This document shows, one piece after another, positions 16,964 to 23,601 of a DNA stretch of 64,000 bases. This stretch comes from Paraflavitalea devenefica (lineage in GTDB: Bacteria > Bacteroidota > Bacteroidia > Chitinophagales > Chitinophagaceae), in the NCBI RefSeq assembly GCF_011759375.1, contig NZ_JAARML010000003.1:1-64000 (forward strand). Reading direction: 5' to 3'. Position numbers and translations under genes: made by a program. Position 1 is the first letter of the stretch, and every line of letters starts with the position of its first letter. A model generated the notes under the pieces. That model saw only the letters and a list, made by a program, of their open reading frames with translations, made no database searches and had not been told where the DNA came from.

Positions 16964-16990
16964 CTAAACCTCTAAAAAACTACTTATGAT
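16964..16990 (+). other. AAACCTCTAAAAA element resembling the leader of the gene at 49803
   Basis: On the plus strand, AAACCTCTAAAAAACTACT followed by TATGATG closely matches the sequence just before and at the start codon of the small gene at 49803-50174 (minus strand). Here the ATGATG opens only a 12-codon frame that runs antisense into the end of the usp gene. Confidence 0.45.
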
Positions 16991-17850
16991 GCTGAAACTG
17001 TTTCATTCTTTTGGTCTACCGTGATTACGGGAATATTTGAACCATAAGACAAAATCTTTTTAGTAATGCGACTCCACCAGCCCGGTAAATGAAATTCTTT
17101 AAACGGATTGGCCATAATCAGGTCGGCATTGATACGCCTGGAAAATTCAAGCGTGCTCTGGGCCAGGTTCTTACCTTCCAGCAGGAAAGATTGAACAGGT
17201 ATGGTAGACAGGCTTTGTACTACCTCCAGGGCTTTATTCATAATAATTTCGGCAGCATTCCCATCCTTGTCATTACGCAATGAAACCAGGTACACCGTCG
17301 ATTTAAAGGAGCGGGCCATCATCGTAGCCAGCTTAATGCGGTGCATCGGCAATTCATCGCTCAATGGCAGCACGATCTTCTTGAAGTGACTGATCAAACC
17401 ACTGGCGCGGATGGCCAGTACCGGCACATTGGTTTTGCGTGCCAGTCTGCTGATGGACACAGATGAAAGGATGCGGTGTATAAGATTAAACTTGGCCAGT
17501 CCTACCACCACAAGGTCCATATCATACTGTTCAATGTATTTGGATAGCTGCTGGCTGGTATTGCCTTGCAGCAGGCTGATCTCTATATTGCCGCCTCCGC
17601 AGAGATGCTGGCGGTACGTATCTTTTAATGCTTCCAGTTTTCTGCTGGCATTATTCATTTCTGAAGCACGGCCTGGCATGTTCAGGCTGGTCTCTATCGG
17701 CAATAAGGGCAGCAGGTTGTTGGATACCACATGCACCAGGTGAATATTGCAGTGGAAGGTATTGGCCAGTTCAATGGCTTTGGAAATGGCCCATTTGTTC
17801 TTCCCGGTGAAGTCTACCGGCACCAGAATATTGTAAAAAGCTTTAGGCAT
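16984..17850 (-). CDS. Universal stress protein with two Usp domains
   Basis: The 288-residue cytoplasmic protein holds two tandem Usp domains (about 3-150 and 155-283). The first begins ILVPVDFTGKNKWAI and contains VVVGLAKFNLIHRIL; the second begins KIVLPLSDELPMHR. The ATP-binding G-2x-G-9x-G signature is not clear in either half, so binding of nucleotide is doubtful. Such proteins aid survival in stress or stationary phase. The gene precedes no obvious partner; the glycosyltransferase-HAD gene lies upstream in the same direction with a 43-base gap, so joint transcription is possible. Confidence 0.88.
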   Translation of the reverse strand: MPKAFYNILVPVDFTGKNKWAISKAIELANTFHCNIHLVHVVSNNLLPLLPIETSLNMPGRASEMNNASRKLEALKDTYRQHLCGGGNIEISLLQGNTSQQLSKYIEQYDMDLVVVGLAKFNLIHRILSSVSISRLARKTNVPVLAIRASGLISHFKKIVLPLSDELPMHRIKLATMMARSFKSTVYLVSLRNDKDGNAAEIIMNKALEVVQSLSTIPVQSFLLEGKNLAQSTLEFSRRINADLIMANPFKEFHLPGWWSRITKKILSYGSNIPVITVDQKNETVSAS

Positions 17851-17893
17851 ACGCAGTGTTTTTTAAAGGTTTACAATTAATGAGCATCATTCG

Positions 17894-19270
17894 TCAGGCT
17901 AATGACAGCAATGGTTCAAAGCTGTTTTCCCGGATGTTTTTCGTAGCGATTGTTTCCAGCAGTTCATCCTTTGTGCAGAAAGCCACTCCTTTGCCAGCAT
18001 GGCCAATAATACAACGGTCATCGCGGCTGTCGCCCACTGCCATGCAGTTCCTGAGTTGTACACTGTACTTTTCACAGGCATATTGCAGGGCATTGGTCTT
18101 ACAATACGAATGCCCGCAGATACTGTCGGGCGATCCGAAGAAATAGAAAGGCAGGTTTACTTCTCCGGTGGCTTTTCCTTCAAAGAATTCCAGTTGGTTG
18201 GCATAAGAGAAATCAGCATCTATCTGCTGGCGTACATAATTGGTGATAAGCGTGTAGCTATTACTGATAATGCCTACGATATAGCCTTTTTCCTTGAGTG
18301 CCTTTACGACCGTTTTAATATCCGGCACCATCTCTATCTTACTGGCTACATTCAGCATATCATCCATCGTGCGGCCTTTCAGCAGCAAGCCAATGCGTTT
18401 GGTAAGGATAATGGAGTCTTTCTCGTCTGCCCGCAGGTCTTCCAGCTTGCCGGTAAATCCGAATTCCTTTGCAAAAACATCAATGGTCCTTCCACGCAGG
18501 ATCGTATCATCCATATCAAAGATCACCATCTTGTGAAAGCCGCTCAGCTTCTCCCGGAGTGTTTTGTTCATCTCACGGTTAATTGTTTCCAGTGAGTGGA
18601 TCTCTTCTTCGCTGATCTCTTCGGGATGTTGGCGCTGGGCCTTGCTGATAATGGCGCGGGATACTTCCTTGCTCATCTTACCCAATGCCTGCCAGGGCTT
18701 GCTCTTGTTCTCTATATAGCCAATATTGACTTCCTTAATGCGGGCTTTCATCAGGTACATATCTATCAGGATACCGATGTCTACACCGTAATCATTGAAG
18801 AAATCAATCTTTTTAAAATAAGATTTCTTCCCGGCGATCATACCACTGAGTGGCTGGGAGAAATAAGACAGGCCGGGATAGAAAATATTTAATAAAGGCT
18901 TTGCCACCAGTTCAGTTACCCTGCCTGCATTGCGGGCAAAACTTCCTTTCACAAAATCTGCTTCCTCATTGATCAGTGGTTCTGATAAGCCTGTTATAGT
19001 GCCTTCGGGATAAGGATCAATATCGCCATCGAGAAAAATAATAATTTCATTGGTAGCGTGCTGGATACCATCTTTCATGGAAATACCCTTGCCACGTACC
19101 TGGCTGGTAATGACTTTGGCGCCGGCTGCTGTAGCAACCTGTGCTGTATTATCTTCTGATTTATCATCTACCACAATTACCTCTGTCACCTGCGGGTGTT
19201 GACGACAAAAATCAACAACGCGGGCAATTGTTTTTTCTTCATTCAAAACGGGTATTATAACAGTTAGCAC
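17894..19270 (-). CDS. Glycosyltransferase-HAD phosphatase fusion, GpgS-like
   Basis: Residues 1-235 of this 458-residue protein are a GT-A glycosyltransferase with PVLNEEKTI, a DGDIDP metal site near 80, and the stretch AGRVTELVAKPLLN that recalls GT81 glucosyl-3-phosphoglycerate synthases. Residues 245-455 are a SerB-like HAD phosphatase: motif I FDMDDTILRG near 250, motif II ISNSYT near 350, motif III GDSRDD near 420. The arrangement suggests that one chain makes a phosphorylated glycoside and then removes the phosphate, as in the two-step synthesis of glucosylglycerate. This reaction is inference; an unrelated sugar donor or acceptor is possible. No signal peptide is present, so it is cytoplasmic. 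Confidence 0.82.
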   Translation of the reverse strand: MLTVIIPVLNEEKTIARVVDFCRQHPQVTEVIVVDDKSEDNTAQVATAAGAKVITSQVRGKGISMKDGIQHATNEIIIFLDGDIDPYPEGTITGLSEPLINEEADFVKGSFARNAGRVTELVAKPLLNIFYPGLSYFSQPLSGMIAGKKSYFKKIDFFNDYGVDIGILIDMYLMKARIKEVNIGYIENKSKPWQALGKMSKEVSRAIISKAQRQHPEEISEEEIHSLETINREMNKTLREKLSGFHKMVIFDMDDTILRGRTIDVFAKEFGFTGKLEDLRADEKDSIILTKRIGLLLKGRTMDDMLNVASKIEMVPDIKTVVKALKEKGYIVGIISNSYTLITNYVRQQIDADFSYANQLEFFEGKATGEVNLPFYFFGSPDSICGHSYCKTNALQYACEKYSVQLRNCMAVGDSRDDRCIIGHAGKGVAFCTKDELLETIATKNIRENSFEPLLSLA

Positions 19271-19587
19271 GCGTACCTCCTTTTGTTTTTCTACGTTTTA
19301 GATTGATAAAACTGCAGCCTTTATTCCCCATATCGAACAGGGTCAACTTATATTGACAAAAGCCGTGCCTCGACTGCAGCGGTCAAATTAAATTTCTGTG
19401 TTTAAGCGGGTTCTCCCTGTCTCGTCCGGATTGGATTTCAAATGTTGAATAATATCCCTTCCGGGCCTTTACGGGGCATTAAAACGATATTAAAAGAGGA
19501 TTAAGATAGGTGATAAGGCAACGAGGCATTAAGGCATCAAGGCGGCGAGGATGTGTGGATGAGTGAGTATGAGCAGCATGGGTATAA
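19271..19587. other. Gene-free stretch
   Basis: No open frame with coding character was seen. The only structure is a degenerate GGCAACGAGGCATTAAGGCA-type short repeat at 19514-19550 that recurs near 21966. The start region of the fusion gene's transcript must lie here, but no promoter could be recognised. Confidence 0.5.
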
Positions 19588-19590
19588 ATA

Positions 19591-19621
19591 AAAAAATCCT
19601 TCTGATTACTCAGAAGGATTT
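19591..19621 (-). terminator. Terminator of the RRM protein gene
   Basis: Perfect arms AAATCCTTCTG and CAGAAGGATTT with a six-base loop are followed on the minus strand by a T-run of six. It lies 26 bases beyond the stop codon of the RNA-binding protein. Confidence 0.9.
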
Positions 19622-19646
19622 GTGTATACAAAGAGATCAAATTTGA

Positions 19647-20015
19647 TTAATAATCCCTGTTGTAACCGCCGCCACCGCCACCGCGGTTGAAGCCACCTTT
19701 TTTGTAGCCGCCGCCACCGCCGCTACCGCCGCCGAAGCTTCTCTTCTTGAAGCCTCCGCCGCCGCCACCCTGAGGTTTTGGTTGCGCTTCGTTAACGATG
19801 ATTTTTCTGCCAAGTACTTCAGACTCGTACAGGCTGCTCAAAGCATTTTGAGCTTCACCATCTTCGGGCATTTCTACGAAACCGAAGCCTTTGCTGCGGC
19901 CGCTTACTTTGTCCTTAACGATTTTTGCGGAAGTAACAGAACCATATTGTTCAAATAAGGTTCTCAGATCCTCGTCGGTCATTTGCCAGGAGAGGTTCCC
20001 TACGTAAATGTTCAT
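19647..20015 (-). CDS. Glycine-rich RRM RNA-binding protein
   Basis: The 122-residue protein has one RNA recognition motif at residues 1-80 with RNP2 NIYVGNL and RNP1 KGFGFVEM, and a C-terminal tail of Gly with Lys, Arg, Phe and Tyr (GGGGGYKKGGFNRGG). This is the plan of bacterial and plant glycine-rich, cold-induced RNA chaperones. ATG at 20015 begins directly at MNIYVGNLSW; the frame reaches 20060 but the extra 15 residues lack domain similarity. The 5' leader is likely over 100 bases, which fits post-transcriptional control, though no element was identified. Confidence 0.93.
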   Translation of the reverse strand: MNIYVGNLSWQMTDEDLRTLFEQYGSVTSAKIVKDKVSGRSKGFGFVEMPEDGEAQNALSSLYESEVLGRKIIVNEAQPKPQGGGGGGFKKRSFGGGSGGGGGYKKGGFNRGGGGGGYNRDY

Positions 20016-20306
20016 TGTAACTAAAATTTTTAAAGTGCTGAAAAAACCGATAAATGACAATAGTTACTGCTATGAACTGAGGAAACCAGGATATTAGGTA
20101 AGACACTTCAGAACAAGAGAACTAAGTACATTAATCAACTGTGAAGATAGTAAAATAATTATGTAAACAACAAAAATATTCCGCTTTCCCTTTACTGGGG
20201 CGGATTTGGGCGCTTGGGTTCATTCAAAACGTTGTAAATGTGCAGAAATTGTCTCCAACAGACTATTGGGGTAAATACCATGGGAATACTCATATCATCC
20301 ATCCTG

Positions 20307-21932
20307 TTATTGCATCATGGTCTTTGCCAGCCGGTTATCCCGGTCATATACATCCTGTCGGAAATTGAGCCTGCCATCTTTACTAACCCATGACGTGAGA
20401 TAGGCTATGAATACAGGGACTGGATTTTTGAGGGTCACATATTTTTCTTTGCCGGCATTCATGGCCTGGGTGATCTTGTCACTCGTCCACGCAGGATCGT
20501 TTTTTAAGAGGTATTGAGCCAGTTTTTTAGGCTCAGCCAGCCTGATACATCCGTGGCTAAAGGCCCGGTTATCGCGGTCAAACAGGCTTTTGGAAGGCGT
20601 ATCGTGCAGGTAGATATTATAACTGTTGGGAAAAAGGAACTTGACGAGTCCCAGGGAATTCTGTGGTCCCGGTTTCTGGCGATAAGTATTTCCCACTTTT
20701 TCCATTCTATGCTGGGCCAGGTAATTGGGATTGCGCCGTATACCAGGCAGTACTTCATTTTTTAGTATGCCGGGTGGCACATTCCAGTACGGGCTGAACA
20801 CAACGTATTTCATTTCCCCATAAAAAATAACGGTTTTGTGTACAGCTTGCCCCACTACCACGTTCATGCTCCACAATAAGGAGTCCTTGTTGAAGACATG
20901 TAGCTTATAATCAGGGATATTGATCACCAGGTATTCCCTGTCCAGTTTGGCAGGTACCCAGCGGCAACGTTCCATATTCACCATAATCTGTTCAAGGCGT
21001 TTGTCTACAGGCACATTCAGCTCTTTTATCACGGCTGGTCCTGCAACGCCGTCATCACGCATGCCATAGCGTTGCTGAAAACGCTTTACGCCCTGCACAA
21101 GGGTGGAATCGAAATAAGAGCTGCCATCATCTGCCGGCAGGTCGCCGGCTTTATGCAGGTATTGCCTGATCTGCCTGATCACTGTCCCCGAATCTCCTGC
21201 CTGGTACTTCTTCTTATCAGCTTTAATGACAGGCCATCCTCCCTGCGATGCTATCGTGCGGTATTGTTTGAGCTGGTCTTTCAGCAGGTAATATTGGTAA
21301 TACAGCGGCTCATCAGCCAGGAAAGAATCGGTAGGAGAGCGTAGCAGGGAATCCAGCAGCGCTTCCTGCTCCAGCTTCTTGCGGGGCAGGAACCAATCCA
21401 TAGCCCTGGTGTCTTTTTCCGGGATACCCTGCCATACGTGGCGCGCATAGTAAAAATATTGGGCAGTAAGCATCAGCTCTGTGTACACATCTACAGAAGG
21501 CGGGGTTGTTTTATCAAGGGTCTTATTCCTTTCTTCCGATACAAGGGTATCAAAAGCGCCTTTATACGCTACTTTTTGGGGCAACCCTTCATCGGCAATA
21601 TTCTCTACCCGGTTCAGCAGGTTGCCGGCCTGTTCAATAATACCAAGACTATCGAACCAGGCAAAAGCATAGCGGAGGTTGCTGTAAAACTGGCGTATAT
21701 CATTACCATAATCCTTAAGGCCGGGATACCGGGTCAGGAAACTATCTATTTGCAGGCTGTCGAAATGAAGTACCTGCTGGGGACTGAAATTACCGGGAAT
21801 TGAGGGGTCAATATTACTTTTGGCAGGAAGGGTGTCTTTGGAGGTTCTTACATAGGGCTGTTTGCCGGCATCCTGGCAGGCCCAAGCCAGGAGCATAATA
21901 AATGCCAGGCATAATGGCCGATAATTATGCAT
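20307..21932 (-). CDS. L,D-transpeptidase with YkuD domain (YcbB/LdtD-like)
   Basis: The 541-residue protein has an N-terminal export signal (residues 1-19) ending LAWAC; the cysteine could be lipidated, but the lipobox is poor. It holds an N-terminal scaffold domain (about 60-240), a peptidoglycan-binding domain (about 245-310, GDSGTVIRQIRQYL and FQQRYGMRDDGVAG) and a YkuD catalytic domain (about 320-490) with active-site Cys462 in SHGCIRL and an upstream histidine in IYLHDTPSK. It forms 3-3 crosslinks in peptidoglycan or attaches proteins to it. The gene stands alone. Confidence 0.92.
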   Translation of the reverse strand: MHNYRPLCLAFIMLLAWACQDAGKQPYVRTSKDTLPAKSNIDPSIPGNFSPQQVLHFDSLQIDSFLTRYPGLKDYGNDIRQFYSNLRYAFAWFDSLGIIEQAGNLLNRVENIADEGLPQKVAYKGAFDTLVSEERNKTLDKTTPPSVDVYTELMLTAQYFYYARHVWQGIPEKDTRAMDWFLPRKKLEQEALLDSLLRSPTDSFLADEPLYYQYYLLKDQLKQYRTIASQGGWPVIKADKKKYQAGDSGTVIRQIRQYLHKAGDLPADDGSSYFDSTLVQGVKRFQQRYGMRDDGVAGPAVIKELNVPVDKRLEQIMVNMERCRWVPAKLDREYLVINIPDYKLHVFNKDSLLWSMNVVVGQAVHKTVIFYGEMKYVVFSPYWNVPPGILKNEVLPGIRRNPNYLAQHRMEKVGNTYRQKPGPQNSLGLVKFLFPNSYNIYLHDTPSKSLFDRDNRAFSHGCIRLAEPKKLAQYLLKNDPAWTSDKITQAMNAGKEKYVTLKNPVPVFIAYLTSWVSKDGRLNFRQDVYDRDNRLAKTMMQ

Positions 21933-22011
21933 AGAGAAGGTTTATAATATAAATTTAAGGGAAAAGAGGCAACGAGGCATAAAAGCAACGATGTACCGAT
22001 GTACAGGAAAA

Positions 22012-22039
22012 TAAAAAACCTTCCCGGTGGGGGAAGGTT
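22012..22039 (-). terminator. Terminator of the rpsF-rpsR-rplI operon
   Basis: Arms AACCTTCCC and GGGAAGGTT with a five-base loop are followed on the minus strand by six T residues. It lies 26 bases after the rplI stop codon. Confidence 0.9.
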
Positions 22040-22064
22040 CTTAGTAATTTGAATAAGACGCGGA

Positions 22065-22511
22065 TTACTCAGCTACCACTTCAAATTCAACTTCAGTACT
22101 GTTGCCATTACCGAAATCAACGGTTGCTTTGTAAGTACCCAGTTCTTTTACTTCATCTACGATGCTGATCTTCTTACGATCAATCTCGTAACCTTTCTGC
22201 TCACGGATAGCGCGGCTGATCTGTAAAGAAGTAACGCTACCGAAGATCTTGCCACTGGTACCGGTCTTGGCGCCGATTTTCAGTGCACCATCTTTCAGCT
22301 TGGCGATTACGGCATTTACTTCTTTAAGCATGATCTCTTCTTTTTTGCGGATCTGCTTCATCCTTTCTTCCAGTTGTTTCAGGTTGGAAGGATTGGCTTC
22401 TACCGCAAATTTCTGAGGAATGAGGTAGTTACGGGCATAACCGTTGCGCACTTTCACTACTTCGTGAGCGCCACCCAGGTTGTCTACGTCTTTTATCAGG
22501 ATAATTTCCAT
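22065..22511 (-). CDS. rplI: 50S ribosomal protein L9
   Basis: The 148-residue protein begins MEIILIKDVDNLGG and has the L9 signature GYARNYLIPQKFAVEA near residues 22-37, followed by the long connecting helix and C-terminal domain. The length is normal. ATG at 22511 is used, six codons inside the longest frame, because the protein family starts here. It is the last gene of the rpsF-rpsR-rplI operon and binds 23S rRNA at the base of the L1 stalk. Confidence 0.97.
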   Translation of the reverse strand: MEIILIKDVDNLGGAHEVVKVRNGYARNYLIPQKFAVEANPSNLKQLEERMKQIRKKEEIMLKEVNAVIAKLKDGALKIGAKTGTSGKIFGSVTSLQISRAIREQKGYEIDRKKISIVDEVKELGTYKATVDFGNGNSTEVEFEVVAE

Positions 22512-22602
22512 GATGCTGTTTTTGTTCACCGTTTCCCAATCTATCCAGGTTATTGCCTGGATGATGACTGTCTACCCGTTCATCACGGGATTAGGGTGAG
22601 GT

Positions 22603-22869
22603 TTACTTTAATAGATCCGTTACATAAGGCAATAATGCCATCTGGCGGGCTTTCTTTACTGCCTGCGCTACTTTACGCTGGTACTTCAGGGAGTTACCGG
22701 TAATGCGGCGGGGGAGCATTTTGCCCTGGTCGTTCAGGAATTTCTTCAGAAATTCTCCGTCCTTGTAATCAATGTACTTAATGCCATATTTCTTGAAACG
22801 GCAGAATTTCTTCCGGGGTTTCTCGGTTTTAATGGCGGTCAGGTACTTAATCTCATTTGCTTTTGCCAT
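22603..22869 (-). CDS. rpsR: 30S ribosomal protein S18
   Basis: The 88-residue protein contains the S18 core CRFKKYGIKYIDYKD and the segment GKMLPRRITGNSLKYQRKVAQAVKKARQ split across residues 48-77. It forms a heterodimer with S6 in the platform of the small subunit. It starts three bases after rpsF stops and is translated from the same messenger. A single cysteine near residue 22 is retained. Confidence 0.97.
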   Translation of the reverse strand: MAKANEIKYLTAIKTEKPRKKFCRFKKYGIKYIDYKDGEFLKKFLNDQGKMLPRRITGNSLKYQRKVAQAVKKARQMALLPYVTDLLK

Positions 22870-22872
22870 GTC

Positions 22873-23229
22873 TTATCCCTCCACTGCTTTTTCAACTCCT
22901 GTAGGTACACCACTTCTCTTTCTTCCATTGTACTCGACGGCGTATTTATCGAGTGCAGTGAACATGTGACGGAGCACATTCTCGTCACGAAGCAATTGAA
23001 TTTTCAATTGCTCATTGAAGGTGGATGGCGCAGTATATTCCAACACCCAGTACAAACCAGTGGTTTTTTTCTGGATGGGATACGCCAGTGATTTCAGACC
23101 CCAGGGATTGGTGTGCACAATTTGACCACCATTTTCAGTAATGAAGGCGGTAAATTTCTTCTGAGCGGCTTTGAAGTCGTCTTCAGAAAGCACAGGGGTA
23201 AAAATCACCATCAATTCGTAATTGTTCAT
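22873..23229 (-). CDS. rpsF: 30S ribosomal protein S6
   Basis: The 118-residue protein begins MNNYELMVIFTPVLSED and has the S6 ferredoxin-like fold pattern, including GGQIVHTNPWGLKSLAYPIQ near 34-53 and YWVLEYTAPSTFNEQL. It partners with S18 encoded next. The operon has a fully matching Bacteroidota promoter about 95 bases upstream and a structured leader. Confidence 0.97.
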   Translation of the reverse strand: MNNYELMVIFTPVLSEDDFKAAQKKFTAFITENGGQIVHTNPWGLKSLAYPIQKKTTGLYWVLEYTAPSTFNEQLKIQLLRDENVLRHMFTALDKYAVEYNGRKRSGVPTGVEKAVEG

Positions 23230-23321
23230 GATCCCTGTTTAATTGTTTTGAAAAAATTGATTTAAGTCCCGTCGCTACTGGATTTCAGCCGGAAAGACTG
23301 TAATTTTTTGCTAAGGGGCTG

Positions 23322-23352
23322 CAAAGATACAATGTTACAGGCAAGTGACAAA
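23322..23352 (-). promoter_or_regulatory. Promoter of the rpsF operon
   Basis: On the minus strand TTTG (23349-23352), a 19-base spacer and TATCTTTG (23322-23329) match the Bacteroidota consensus TTTG-N19-TAnnTTTG exactly. Transcription should start near 23315, leaving a leader of about 85 bases. No second promoter for the divergent rhamnosidase gene was recognised in 23353-23601. Confidence 0.88.
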
Positions 23353-23601
23353 GAGGAAAGGCAAAGTTTTACAATGGCGACGGCATCTATAAGTTGAATT
23401 GATTGTCAGTCAATTATGTGACAAGGGGAACAAAGTTACGGTCTTTGTCAAACCGGACATCTCCTAAAGATGCTTATCAGCACAGGTCAGTACAGAACAG
23501 TTAAAGGCCGGAAATGGCGGATAATCGCATTTGCTATAACCTTTTAGTTGTTCAATTAAGCTTTATTTTCACAAGCCTAATCAATTGATAAATTACCGTT
23601 T

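Noticed and set aside
16987..17025. Twelve-codon frame beginning ATGATG after the lipid kinase
   Set aside because: Too short to support as a gene and antisense to the end of usp; only the upstream element is reported.
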